A model generated the notes under the pieces. It was given only the letters and a program-made list of their open reading frames with translations. It had not been told where the DNA came from and searched no databases. This document shows, one piece after another, positions 25,266-34,098 of a stretch of DNA of 56,741 nt; position 1 is the first letter of the stretch; every line of letters begins with the position of its first letter. The stretch is from contig JAZUDI010000041.1 of NCBI GenBank assembly GCA_045639525.1, positions 1-56,741 of the forward strand. The letters are read 5' to 3'. The position numbers and the translations under genes were made by a program. Source of the stretch: UBA1181 sp045639525 (GTDB taxonomy: Bacteria > Bacteroidota > Bacteroidia > Bacteroidales > Paludibacteraceae).

Positions 25266-26270
25266 TTAGGGATTCTCTACGTCGTAGTTTTTCAAATCTA
25301 AAATATCCTGGATTCCAATAGAAGGTAACTGAGCCTTTGAAAACAGGAATGTAACCTTGAAGTTTTTGTCATGTTTTATAAGATCGTAATATGTTCCATT
25401 ACGACTCACTAATTGTGATATTCTTTTACAACCCCACCTATAATCATCAAACAAATAACCAGACATGGTAATTTTAGGAGTAAGTCCTTGGGCGTCAGCA
25501 TTATCATCCAAGGTAACAACATAAAACGACGGGACATGAACGATCTTATCAACAGGAAGCCCCTTGAGACATGACGGAAAATTCACATCCAATAATTCTA
25601 ACGCGGATAGCAAAGATACTGCTTCGTGCTTAAAATCGTCAAAATAAGCCACTCTATTACAATCGCTACCATTGTATTCATAAAAATCCATTATATGTTT
25701 CCGAACTCCACTGTCCCCACCAATAGCTTTAGAACCATACTTCAACTCTATAAATGCAATTTTAAAGTTTTTCTTATGAATGGCAATAATATCAAACCTA
25801 CCAGCAAAACCATCCTTCTTCGCTTGCTTATTTGGATATCTCTTTACATATTCCACATCAAAACAATACCATTCTGAATTTGGATTCGAATTATTTGATA
25901 AGACCAACAACTGTTGCGATTTTTTTTCATCTGTAGAACGATTACTACTCTGATTTTTTATGGTATTATAATTATTGATAATATCACTCGCAGTAACTGT
26001 GGTATAATTAGTCTGTCCGTTATTCAAATAAAAGTTGTTTATCAAAGCACTAAAAGCTTGATTACATGCACAGTACTTTATTTTTGCGATACTATCACAT
26101 TGATAATAAATATTTATTGAATCATAACGTACACCTATCAACAACTCATCTGTGTGATTTAAATATAAATTCTTATAAAAATCACTTTTCTTAAACTCAG
26201 CTAAAAAATTAGCATTTTGAAAAATGCCTCTATATTTAGGAGAGATTGCATTATTAGTACTTTTGCTCAT
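25266..26270 (-). CDS. PD-(D/E)XK nuclease-like protein (upstream partner)
   Basis: The 334-residue protein has an N-terminal region rich in Asn and Tyr and then a nuclease-type core: FDVEYV (Glu140), GRFDIIAIH (Asp160) and FIELKYG (Glu175-x-Lys177). The following helix and YEYNG segment fit the fold. Codon use is strongly AT-rich, unlike the surrounding housekeeping genes, which suggests acquisition by transfer. With the next gene it makes a pair of different nuclease-fold proteins; I do not know a named system with this composition. Confidence 0.65.
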   Translation of the reverse strand: MSKSTNNAISPKYRGIFQNANFLAEFKKSDFYKNLYLNHTDELLIGVRYDSINIYYQCDSIAKIKYCACNQAFSALINNFYLNNGQTNYTTVTASDIINNYNTIKNQSSNRSTDEKKSQQLLVLSNNSNPNSEWYCFDVEYVKRYPNKQAKKDGFAGRFDIIAIHKKNFKIAFIELKYGSKAIGGDSGVRKHIMDFYEYNGSDCNRVAYFDDFKHEAVSLLSALELLDVNFPSCLKGLPVDKIVHVPSFYVVTLDDNADAQGLTPKITMSGYLFDDYRWGCKRISQLVSRNGTYYDLIKHDKNFKVTFLFSKAQLPSIGIQDILDLKNYDVENP

Positions 26271-26289
26271 CTTTTAACACTATTTATTG

Positions 26290-26297
26290 CAAATATA
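26290..26297 (-). promoter_or_regulatory. Promoter -7 box of the nuclease-like pair
   Basis: Read on the minus strand, TATATTTG lies 19 bases before the ATG at 26270. No clear -33 element is present. Confidence 0.5.
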
Positions 26298-26350
26298 AAT
26301 ATTTATATAATCCCTTTCTATAGAAAACTCCCATAACGCTATCTAACCCA

Positions 26351-26653
26351 TCAATACACCCCACCAAATCTTCGTAAAGTTTGGCGTATATACCAACGCT
26401 CTTGAAATATGTAATAAATGTTTTCTTTACATATCTCAAAGGGATTATAAGTGTCTTTATAATCCTCCCAACCATCAAAACTTTCACTGACAACATCCTC
26501 ATCAGTAACCACTACATCCTCATGCAATTTCATACAAACATTCCATTCGTAAACCTTCCCCTCGCAGACAAACAAAAGGTCACCCGCTTCAGGTCTGATT
26601 AAAATCATATCCCCCTCAATTTCAAACTTCTTTCCATTCACAATCGCCTCCAT
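26351..26653 (-). CDS. Hypothetical acidic protein (100 aa)
   Basis: I place the start at ATG 26653, where AAGAG lies nine to five bases upstream, rather than the longer frame. The protein is acidic and begins with several short beta strands (MEAIVNGKKFEIEGDMILI, LLFVCEGKVYEW). A charged middle follows, then an aromatic C-terminus. It has no recognised domain. It precedes the nuclease-like pair by about 80 bases on the same strand and could be part of that accessory unit. Confidence 0.55.
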   Translation of the reverse strand: MEAIVNGKKFEIEGDMILIRPEAGDLLFVCEGKVYEWNVCMKLHEDVVVTDEDVVSESFDGWEDYKDTYNPFEICKENIYYIFQERWYIRQTLRRFGGVY

Positions 26654-26769
26654 AATTATCTCTTTATTTGGTTTCGACCGCGAATTTAGACCACACCTAT
26701 GCAAAAACTCCGCATACCACTAAAAAAATCCTTTCAAATCTAAAAATCGCCCATTCTCCCAATTTTTCC

Positions 26770-26777
26770 TACCTTTG
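26770..26777 (+). promoter_or_regulatory. Promoter -7 box of the winged-helix gene
   Basis: TACCTTTG lies 34 bases upstream of the ATG at 26812. No -33 element is obvious. Confidence 0.55.
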
Positions 26778-26811
26778 TCCTGCATTACCAACCACAAACA
26801 ATAGAAATAAT

Positions 26812-26991
26812 ATGGAGATAAAAGAACAAGTTTTGGCAGCCATGAAACAAGCCGGCGAGCCAGTTAACGCAGGGAAAATTGTTGAAATCAGCGGAATTGA
26901 CCGCAAAGAGGTGGACAAAGCCATGAAACAATTGAAGGAGGAGGGTGCAATCGTATCTCCTAAACGTTGTTACTGGGAACCTGCGAAATAA
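26812..26991 (+). CDS. Small winged-helix DNA-binding protein (59 aa)
   Basis: The whole protein is one winged helix: EQVLAAMKQAGEPVNAGKI, VEISGIDRKEVDKAMKQLK, then the wing EEGAIVSPKRCYWEP. The start is fixed by the promoter and by the lack of coding character further upstream. It resembles free-standing MarR-like or ribosomal-associated helix-turn-helix proteins. Its regulon is not evident. Confidence 0.8.
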   Translation: MEIKEQVLAAMKQAGEPVNAGKIVEISGIDRKEVDKAMKQLKEEGAIVSPKRCYWEPAK

Positions 26992-27000
26992 TTGGGATAG

Positions 27001-27048
27001 AGACGAGTGCGTAAAGACATTGAAAACAATGTGTCACGCACTCCGTCT
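27001..27048 (+). ncRNA. Long interrupted hairpin, possible structured RNA or 3' element
   Basis: Three stem blocks pair in register: AGACG/CGTCT, GTGCGT/ACGCAC and ACATTG/CAATGT, closing on an AAAA loop (27001-27048). It begins nine bases after the winged-helix stop. No T run follows, so it is not a standard terminator. It may be a processed 3' hairpin, an attenuator for the HU genes, or a protein-binding site. Confidence 0.4.
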
Positions 27049-27133
27049 CCACCTTAAATCGCCTATCGTTTGCATATTTCAATTTTTTTTCGTAATATCG
27101 TGCCGAATTATCTAATACAAAATTTTCGGGATT

Positions 27134-27409
27134 GTGAACACGAAAGAAATCATTGCCGAAATCAAGAATCGGCTACAAATTGACGCAGAGACATCAGACA
27201 CATTATTCAGAGGATTGTCCGAGGCCCTAAAAAAGGAGCTACTCGATAATAATGTCGTGGCGTTACAAGGATTCGGTTCCTTCGAAGCGAGACGTAAGGC
27301 GGAGCGTATCTCCGTAAATCCGACTACCAAGCAAAGGATGCTCATTCCTCCGAAGCAATCAATCGCTTTCAAGCCAAGCAGCACAATCAAGGATAAATTT
27401 AATCAGTAA
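27134..27409 (+). CDS. HU-family DNA-binding protein
   Basis: The 91-residue DNABII protein starts at GTG 27134. Landmarks are EIIAEIKNRLQI, the GFGSFEARRKAERISVNPTT core, and the DNA-grasping arm ending MLIPPKQSIAFKPS. It bends and compacts DNA as a dimer. It is 16 bases before a second, extended HU-type gene, so the two are probably co-expressed and might form heterodimers. Confidence 0.92.
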   Translation: MNTKEIIAEIKNRLQIDAETSDTLFRGLSEALKKELLDNNVVALQGFGSFEARRKAERISVNPTTKQRMLIPPKQSIAFKPSSTIKDKFNQ

Positions 27410-27425
27410 CCCATAGAGTAGCATA

Positions 27426-28931
27426 ATGAATAACAAAGTCACGCTGCAAGATTTAGCAGAACAGTTATCCAACATATCTGGTCAGTCAAAAAAATTATCA
27501 GAAACCTTTTTGCGTTCATTGACGGAAATCATCGAAGAGGCGCTTGAAAAAGATGGAATCGCAAAGGTCAAAGGGTTAGGAACATTCAAAATCATCGCCA
27601 TTGAGGAGCGAAAGAGCGTCAGCGTCACAGACGGAAGCGCTGTTGTGATTCCTGCCCACAAAAAGATCACATTTACCCCCGAAAAAGAGCTTAAAGAGGC
27701 GATCAACAAGCCTTACGAACACCTCGAAACATACATTTTACCCACCGACGGTCCGGTTGACGCCCCTGTCACAGACGAAGATGAGGAGGAGGGATACGTG
27801 GAAGAGGAAGTCGCCGCAGCAGTTGCCGGAGCGATCCCTAACATCAACAGTACAGTAATCGGAGGAGAGCTTTCCAACGAAGCGAAAGCAGTCTCTTCCG
27901 ACCCAATATCTTCCATTAAGACCATCACTACCCAAGAGGAGCCGACCAACATCGACATCGCTTCGGAAGAGGAGAAGGCTACCGAAGTGAGGAGCGAGGA
28001 GCCAAAACAAGTCGAAACCCCAACAGAGGTGACTACCGAGATCAATGCGACAGAAACGACACCTACCAACGAAAAGCCATCCGACAAGGTGGCTGAGGAG
28101 GCAGTTATCGAAGTGGTTTCAAAACCGGCAGAGATCTTGACTGAAGAAGCGCCTGTCGCGGAGACTTCAAGCGAGACCGCTTCAGAAGCGACCAAAGAGG
28201 CAAACGAAGATACGGCAGAACCGGTGGCAGCCCTTGTGGAGAACCCTACCCCGGCGACCGAGCCTCAACAAAAAGAGAAGAAAAAGGGCAAAAAGGGATT
28301 ACTGATTGTGATCATCCTTTTGATTCTGCTTCTATTGGCATGTCTCTTCTATGCCCACAAGCAAAACCCGAACTTCAGTTCTAAATTGAACGACATAAAG
28401 GAGCAAATCACCCAATTATTCACAGGCGGTGAGAACGCTACGCCAACGGTAACCCCAGCGGTTGTGGATAGCACACCAGCATTGTCCGAAGTTGAAAACA
28501 ACGAACAAAGCGAGGCCTTCTTCGAAGAGAACGAAGATGAGACCATCTTGGAGGCCGCAGAAAACGAGGGAATCGTCGAAGAGCCCGTCAAAGAGGTCAA
28601 CTACGACTGGTTCGAGGCTGAATTCAAAAAATTCATGAAGAGAGAACATCCGAAAATCAAGGTGGAAGTCATGGGCGAACCAACCATCGACACCATCAAA
28701 GCGGGCAAGACATTAACATCCATGTCAAGGAAATACTACAACGGAGGAAAGGACTTCTGGGTATATATCTACTTGTACAACAAAGATGTTATCCGCAGGC
28801 CAGACGATGTCCCCGCTGGAAAAGTCATTAAAATTCCGCAACTCCACCCATCTATGGTCAACCCAAGTTCACACGAAAGCGTGAATGCGGCCAAAGACGT
28901 GAAGGAGAGTTATTTGAGACTATTCAACTAA
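27426..28931 (+). CDS. Membrane-anchored HU-LysM fusion protein
   Basis: The 501-residue protein has an HU-type DNA-binding domain (1-95). A long acidic Glu/Thr/Ala/Pro-rich linker (about 100-280), a basic stop KEKKKGKKG and one membrane helix (about 290-311) follow. The outer part has another acidic stretch and a C-terminal LysM-like domain (about 420-476, ending AGKVIKIPQL). By topology the HU part faces the cytosol and the LysM part the periplasm, so one chain could touch both DNA and peptidoglycan. It is followed by a clear terminator. The assignment of both domains is firm; the tethering role is inference. Confidence 0.88.
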   Translation: MNNKVTLQDLAEQLSNISGQSKKLSETFLRSLTEIIEEALEKDGIAKVKGLGTFKIIAIEERKSVSVTDGSAVVIPAHKKITFTPEKELKEAINKPYEHLETYILPTDGPVDAPVTDEDEEEGYVEEEVAAAVAGAIPNINSTVIGGELSNEAKAVSSDPISSIKTITTQEEPTNIDIASEEEKATEVRSEEPKQVETPTEVTTEINATETTPTNEKPSDKVAEEAVIEVVSKPAEILTEEAPVAETSSETASEATKEANEDTAEPVAALVENPTPATEPQQKEKKKGKKGLLIVIILLILLLLACLFYAHKQNPNFSSKLNDIKEQITQLFTGGENATPTVTPAVVDSTPALSEVENNEQSEAFFEENEDETILEAAENEGIVEEPVKEVNYDWFEAEFKKFMKREHPKIKVEVMGEPTIDTIKAGKTLTSMSRKYYNGGKDFWVYIYLYNKDVIRRPDDVPAGKVIKIPQLHPSMVNPSSHESVNAAKDVKESYLRLFN

Positions 28932-28948
28932 AACGGACCCCCATCCAT

Positions 28949-28988
28949 AAATGCCACCCGATTTCCGATCAGGTGGCATTTCTTTTTG
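28949..28988 (+). terminator. Rho-independent terminator
   Basis: AAATGCCACC (28949-28958) pairs perfectly with GGTGGCATTT (28972-28981), followed by CTTTTTG. It separates the HU-LysM gene from the bat locus. Confidence 0.85.
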
Positions 28989-29051
28989 TTAAAGCATTAT
29001 AAAAAACTCATAATAGTTATTAACACGGGGAGAAGATAGGCTAGAATTGTG

Positions 29052-29059
29052 TATATTTG
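29052..29059 (+). promoter_or_regulatory. Promoter -7 box of the moxR-bat operon
   Basis: TATATTTG lies 55 bases upstream of the moxR ATG. The expected -33 TTTG is missing. All genes to batE follow with small gaps. Confidence 0.55.
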
Positions 29060-29114
29060 CGTAGATGTAAAATTCAGGAAATACAGCGATAGAAATAATT
29101 AAAAACAAGAAAAT

Positions 29115-30110
29115 ATGAATCAGGCAAGTGACATCAGAGCTTTGAATGAGAAAATTGAGAAGAACAGTGCATTTGTAGATATCCTAATGGCGGGTATGGA
29201 CCAAGCCATTGTAGGACAAAAGCACTTGGTGGAATCATTGTTAATCGGTTTGCTCGCGGACGGACACATCTTGTTGGAAGGTGTTCCAGGTTTGGCAAAG
29301 ACATTGGCGATCAAAACATTGGGCCAACTTATCGATGCGAAGTACAACCGTGTTCAGTTTACCCCAGACCTATTGCCTGCCGATGTGATCGGTACCATGA
29401 TCTACAGCCAAAAGACAGAGGAGTTCAACATCAAGAAGGGACCTATCTTCGCGAACTTGGTATTGGCCGATGAGATCAACCGTGCTCCCGCAAAGGTACA
29501 GAGTGCCTTGTTGGAGGCGATGCAAGAGCGCCAAGTCACCATCGGAGAGGAGACATTCAAATTACCTTCTCCATTCCTTGTAATGGCAACACAAAACCCT
29601 GTTGAGCAAGAGGGTACCTATCCATTGCCTGAGGCGCAATTGGACCGTTTCATGTTGAAAGTGAACATCACCTACCCTAAACCTAACGAGGAGATGTTGA
29701 TCATCAGACAAAACCTCAACAAGGAGAAGAAAGAGATCAAACCAGTTCTGAAGCCAGAGGACATCATCAAGGCGAGAGAACTCGTTCAAGAGGTATATAT
29801 GGACGAGAAGATCGAGCGTTACATCGTCGATATCGTATTCGCCACCCGTTTCCCTAAAGAGAAGGGATTGGGCCACTTAAAGGACATGATCTCCTTCGGA
29901 GGATCCCCTCGCGCATCCATCAACTTAGGTTTGGCGGCACGCGCTTACGCCTTGTTGAAGAGAAGAGGTTTCGTAATCCCAGAGGATGTCAGAGCCATCG
30001 CCCACGATGTAATGCGTCACCGTATCGGATTGAGCTACGAGGCAGAGGCCAACAACATGACCTCAGAAGAGATCATCAGCGAAATCCTTAACGCTGTCGA
30101 GGTACCTTAA
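29115..30110 (+). CDS. moxR: MoxR-type AAA+ ATPase
   Basis: The 331-residue protein has Walker A GVPGLAKT (55-62), Walker B LVLADEINRA (114-123), sensor 1 MATQNPVEQEG and a C-terminal lid helix bundle. MoxR ATPases act as chaperones that mature von Willebrand-factor-A proteins, two of which (BatA, BatB) are encoded downstream. It is the first gene of the bat operon. Confidence 0.93.
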   Translation: MNQASDIRALNEKIEKNSAFVDILMAGMDQAIVGQKHLVESLLIGLLADGHILLEGVPGLAKTLAIKTLGQLIDAKYNRVQFTPDLLPADVIGTMIYSQKTEEFNIKKGPIFANLVLADEINRAPAKVQSALLEAMQERQVTIGEETFKLPSPFLVMATQNPVEQEGTYPLPEAQLDRFMLKVNITYPKPNEEMLIIRQNLNKEKKEIKPVLKPEDIIKARELVQEVYMDEKIERYIVDIVFATRFPKEKGLGHLKDMISFGGSPRASINLGLAARAYALLKRRGFVIPEDVRAIAHDVMRHRIGLSYEAEANNMTSEEIISEILNAVEVP

Positions 30111-30151
30111 TCAACAGATTCACAAGCAGAAAACTCAAGGGGACAGAGAAG

Positions 30152-31021
30152 ATGCAAGACACGAACGAAATATTAAAGAAGGTTCGAAAAATCGAAATAA
30201 AGACGCGCGGACTCTCCCGGAATATCTTTGCGGGAGAGTACCACACCGCGTTCAAGGGCCGTGGTATGGCTTTCGCCGAGGTGCGCGAGTACCAATACGG
30301 CGACGACATCCGAAACATCGACTGGAACGTGACCGCACGTTTCAACAAGCCCTTCATCAAAGTCTTCGAAGAGGAGCGTGAGATGACCATGATGCTCCTG
30401 GTGGATGTCTCCGGAAGTGGAGACTTCGGAACACAGGTGCAAAAGAAGAGAGATATGATGACGGAGATCGCCGCCACCCTCGCCTTCTCCGCCATTCAAA
30501 ACAATGATAAGATCGGCGTCATCTTCTTCTCCGATAAAATCGAGAAGTTCATTCCCCCTCAAAAGGGAAAGAAACATGTACTATACATCATCCGGGAATT
30601 GTTGGGCTTCGAGCCAGAAAGCAAGAAGACAAACATCGAAGAGGCACTCATCTATTTGACCAATGCCATCAAGAAGCGTTGCACCGCCTTCATCATTTCC
30701 GACTTCATCGACAAGGATTTCAAGAAATCTCTCACCATCGCCAACAGAAAGCACGACGTGGTAGCGCTTCAAATCTACGACAAGCGAGAGATGGAACTTC
30801 CATCCGTCGGATTGATTCGCATGAAGGACGCGGAGAGCGGTGAAGATATCTGGATCGACACCTCCAGCGCCAAGATGAGAAACCTCTACCACAAGAACTG
30901 GAAAGAGCGTCAAGAAAAGGTGAAACAGACGCTATCCCAATGTGGCGTCGATTCGGTAGCCATCTCCACAGACGAGGATTATGTAAAGGCGTTAATGAAG
31001 ATTTTCAAACAACGCATGTAA
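30152..31021 (+). CDS. DUF58 protein of the bat locus
   Basis: The 289-residue protein has the DUF58 core GRGMAFAEVREYQYGDDIRNIDWN (about residues 36-59) and then a von Willebrand A-like fold with LLVDVSGSGDFG, a near-complete metal site (DxSxS). No membrane segment is present, unlike many DUF58 proteins. It lies between moxR and the bat genes, the standard position, and is thought to be a MoxR client. Confidence 0.9.
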   Translation: MQDTNEILKKVRKIEIKTRGLSRNIFAGEYHTAFKGRGMAFAEVREYQYGDDIRNIDWNVTARFNKPFIKVFEEEREMTMMLLVDVSGSGDFGTQVQKKRDMMTEIAATLAFSAIQNNDKIGVIFFSDKIEKFIPPQKGKKHVLYIIRELLGFEPESKKTNIEEALIYLTNAIKKRCTAFIISDFIDKDFKKSLTIANRKHDVVALQIYDKREMELPSVGLIRMKDAESGEDIWIDTSSAKMRNLYHKNWKERQEKVKQTLSQCGVDSVAISTDEDYVKALMKIFKQRM

Positions 31022-31035
31022 AAAGAGATCGAACA

Positions 31036-32031
31036 ATGAAGAAACTGAAATATTTAATTTTCACTCTATTCGCGGTATTAGCCACCCACGCATCCGCCGC
31101 GGTGGTCAACGTCTCCGCAACCATGGACTCCACCACTCTCCTAATCGGAGAGCAAAGGACCATCCATTTGGAGGCGAAATTCCCCGAAATGGTAGAAATG
31201 CAGTTCCCCGACATCAACAAGGAGACGAAATTGGCTGATGGCGTGGAGATTCTTCGCATCACCCCGAAAGATACCATCACCCTCAAAGGGAACGTATTGG
31301 AAGTCAGCCAAGATATCATCATAACATCTTTTGACACAGGAAGATACGAAATACCTCCATTCCGATTCACCACAACGGATCAGCACTACATGAGCGACAA
31401 AATCATCGTTGATGTCGTGACAATAGAGGCGGATTTCGCCAAGGCGACGATAAAGCCCAACGAAGACATCTATCGTCCACCTTTCAACTTCCAAAGATTG
31501 GCCCAATACCTCTCCTTCCTGCTCATATTGGCAGGATTAGCCATCCTCGCGGTGATGGTGATACTCTATTTGAACGAGAAAAAGAAGAGCGATTTGGCGT
31601 TCGACACCACAGACCACCGCTCCCCTCGTGAAATAGCGCTAACCTCATTGAACGACATCAAAGAGGAGAAAATCTGGCAACAAGGAGAACAGAAAAAGTA
31701 CCATACCGAAATCACGGATACGCTTCGCCACTACTTCTCGGAAAGATTCAATATCTCCGCTATGGAGATGACCTCCGACGAAATGTTGGATGAATTGAAG
31801 TACCACGAAGAGACCGCCCTTGTAGAGGAGAAGGTTAAACAGGTGTTCAAACTTTCCGATATGGTAAAATTCGCGAAATACGAGGCGACCAGCGAAGAGA
31901 ACGAATTAAGTATCGTCAACGCCCTCTTCATCGTCCAACAAACTTCCCAAGTGGAAGAAGAGACGGAGGCAACCGATAATCAGGAGCCCACCCCAGCAGG
32001 AAACGACGAAGAGAAAGATTCCAACCTATAA
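31036..32031 (+). CDS. Bat-locus membrane protein with N-terminal signal
   Basis: The start is ATG 31036, giving 331 residues with a signal peptide cut near residue 21 (THASA). The periplasmic part is beta-rich and resembles an Ig-like or BatD N-terminal domain. One membrane helix (about 155-175, LLILAGLAILAVMVILYL) leads to a charged cytosolic region of about 150 residues. This gene lies between the DUF58 gene and batA in many Bacteroidota. Its function is unknown, but it probably joins the Bat membrane complex. Confidence 0.82.
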   Translation: MKKLKYLIFTLFAVLATHASAAVVNVSATMDSTTLLIGEQRTIHLEAKFPEMVEMQFPDINKETKLADGVEILRITPKDTITLKGNVLEVSQDIIITSFDTGRYEIPPFRFTTTDQHYMSDKIIVDVVTIEADFAKATIKPNEDIYRPPFNFQRLAQYLSFLLILAGLAILAVMVILYLNEKKKSDLAFDTTDHRSPREIALTSLNDIKEEKIWQQGEQKKYHTEITDTLRHYFSERFNISAMEMTSDEMLDELKYHEETALVEEKVKQVFKLSDMVKFAKYEATSEENELSIVNALFIVQQTSQVEEETEATDNQEPTPAGNDEEKDSNL

Positions 32032-32049
32032 AACCGAGAAAGTATTATT

Positions 32050-33042
32050 ATGATCACATACGTTCATCCATCCTATTTCTTCCTGCTATTATTGCTCATA
32101 CCAATGATAGCATGGTACATTTGGAGGAATAAAAAGACATCCGCCAGCCTACAAATATCTTCGGTGGACTCTTTCAAAGGAATCCCGAAAAGTTATAAAG
32201 TGTATCTTCTCCACCTTCCTTTCATTCTAAGATTGGGAGCCCTCACCGCTCTGATTTTCGCCTTGGCGAGACCTCAATCCTCTGACAGCCATTCAAACAA
32301 AGACGTAGAGGGTATCAACATCATGATGGCGTTGGACGTGTCGAAGAGTATGGATGCGGAAGACTTAAGGCCAACCCGTCTGGAAGCGGCAAAAAACGTG
32401 GGAAAGGAGTTTATCATGGCACGTCCGAACGACAACATCGGACTGGTGGTCTTCGCTGGAGAGAGCTTTACGCAAAGTCCGTTGACCACTGACAAGATTT
32501 CGTTGGTCAGACTGATGGACGGCGTGAACAGCGACCTGGTGGAAGAATCAGGAACAGCCATCGGCTTGGGTATCGCCAATGCGGTGAACCGCATCAAAGA
32601 TGTGGAGGCTAAATCAAAAGTCATCATCCTCCTCACCGATGGATCCAACAACAGGGGTGAAATCGATCCGATGACAGCGGCCGATTTGGCAGCGACCTTC
32701 AACATCAAGGTTTACACCATCGGAGTGGGTACCAATGCTGGCGAAGCCCCTATCCGCATCAAGACCGCCACGGGATACCAAAGACAAATGGTGCCAGTGG
32801 ACATCGATGTGAAAACACTTGAAGCCATCGCCCAAAAGACAGGTGGTAAATTTTTCCGCGCCACAGACAATAAATCGCTCAAATCAATATACAGCGAAAT
32901 CGACAAGTTAGAGAAAACCAGAATACAGGTGACAGAATACAGCAAGAAGAATGAAGAGTACCTACCCTACGCCATCGCAGCCTTGGTATTCCTATTGTTG
33001 GAGATTCTGTTAAGGAAAACCCTATTGCGACACATCCCATAA
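32050..33042 (+). CDS. batA: Aerotolerance protein BatA (VWA)
   Basis: The 330-residue protein has two N-terminal membrane helices, a von Willebrand A domain with the metal site MMALDVSKSMDAED and LLTDGSNNRGE, and a C-terminal membrane helix. The domain probably sits in the periplasm between helices. It is 18 bases after the previous gene and 15 before batB. BatA and BatB are paralogues that interact in the Bat complex, linked to oxygen and stress tolerance in Bacteroides. Confidence 0.92.
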   Translation: MITYVHPSYFFLLLLLIPMIAWYIWRNKKTSASLQISSVDSFKGIPKSYKVYLLHLPFILRLGALTALIFALARPQSSDSHSNKDVEGINIMMALDVSKSMDAEDLRPTRLEAAKNVGKEFIMARPNDNIGLVVFAGESFTQSPLTTDKISLVRLMDGVNSDLVEESGTAIGLGIANAVNRIKDVEAKSKVIILLTDGSNNRGEIDPMTAADLAATFNIKVYTIGVGTNAGEAPIRIKTATGYQRQMVPVDIDVKTLEAIAQKTGGKFFRATDNKSLKSIYSEIDKLEKTRIQVTEYSKKNEEYLPYAIAALVFLLLEILLRKTLLRHIP

Positions 33043-33057
33043 TTTGGAGGAAAGAAT

Positions 33058-34098
33058 ATGCTGTTCAAATTCGCAAACCCAGAATACTTGCCGCTGCTAT
33101 TTATCGTACCAGTGGCTATATTAGGCTTCATCGTCACCAGAATTGACAGAAGCCGCAAAATAAAGAAATTCGGAGAGAAAGAGCTGATGGAAGACCTTAT
33201 GCCAGGGGCTTCCAACGGCAGGCAAACTACCAAGTTCGCTTTGCTGGCACTTGCCCTGACAGGAACCATTCTTATCATCGCACGTCCTCAATTCGGTTCC
33301 AAATTGGAGACCATGAAAAAGAGAGGCGTCGAGGTAATGGTGGCGTTAGACATCTCCAACTCCATGATGGCGCAAGACATCAAACCCAGTAGATTGGAGC
33401 GCTCCAAAAATATGCTCTACCAAATCTTAGATGGAATGGACAACGACAAAATCGGCGTAGTGGTCTTTGCGGGAACCTCGTTCACCCAACTTCCGATCAC
33501 CTCCGACTACAGTTCATCCCGTATGTTCATTTCCGCCATCACACCAAGCCTGATCAGCACCCAAGGAACAGCCATCGGAGGTGCCATCGATATGGCAAGC
33601 AGCGCATTCTCCGAGAATATGGAGAGCGGTAAATCCATCATCGTCATCACCGACGGAGAAAACCATGAGGATGATGCGGAAAAGGCGGCTAAAACAGCTG
33701 CGGAAAAGGGTATCCAAGTCAATGTGGTCGGCATCGGATCACCCAATGGAGCACCCGTTCCGATCGAAGGAACCGGTGATTTCATCAAAGACAAAAACGG
33801 CGCCTACATCAAATCAGCGTTGAATGAGGAGATGTGTATCCGCATCGCCAAGGCCGGTAACGGTATCTACGTCAGGGCGGACAACAACAATAACGCGCTC
33901 AAAATTGTACAGGAAGAGATCAACAAAGTAGCGAAAGCGGATGTCGAGGCAAAAGTATATTCCGAATATGACGAGAAATACAGCCTCATCGCCTGGATCG
34001 TATTGATTCTTCTAATCGTTGAATTCTTCATCATGGAGAAGAAGAACGGACTATTTAAGAATTTCAAACTTTTTGAAAATAACAGAAACAATGGATAA
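33058..34098 (+). CDS. batB: Aerotolerance protein BatB (VWA)
   Basis: The 346-residue protein has the same layout as BatA, with the metal site MVALDISNSMMAQD and VITDGENHEDD. Membrane segments lie at about 8-28, 60-78 and 310-328. Its last eight bases (ATGGATAA) overlap the batC start, indicating translational coupling. Confidence 0.92.
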   Translation: MLFKFANPEYLPLLFIVPVAILGFIVTRIDRSRKIKKFGEKELMEDLMPGASNGRQTTKFALLALALTGTILIIARPQFGSKLETMKKRGVEVMVALDISNSMMAQDIKPSRLERSKNMLYQILDGMDNDKIGVVVFAGTSFTQLPITSDYSSSRMFISAITPSLISTQGTAIGGAIDMASSAFSENMESGKSIIVITDGENHEDDAEKAAKTAAEKGIQVNVVGIGSPNGAPVPIEGTGDFIKDKNGAYIKSALNEEMCIRIAKAGNGIYVRADNNNNALKIVQEEINKVAKADVEAKVYSEYDEKYSLIAWIVLILLIVEFFIMEKKNGLFKNFKLFENNRNNG

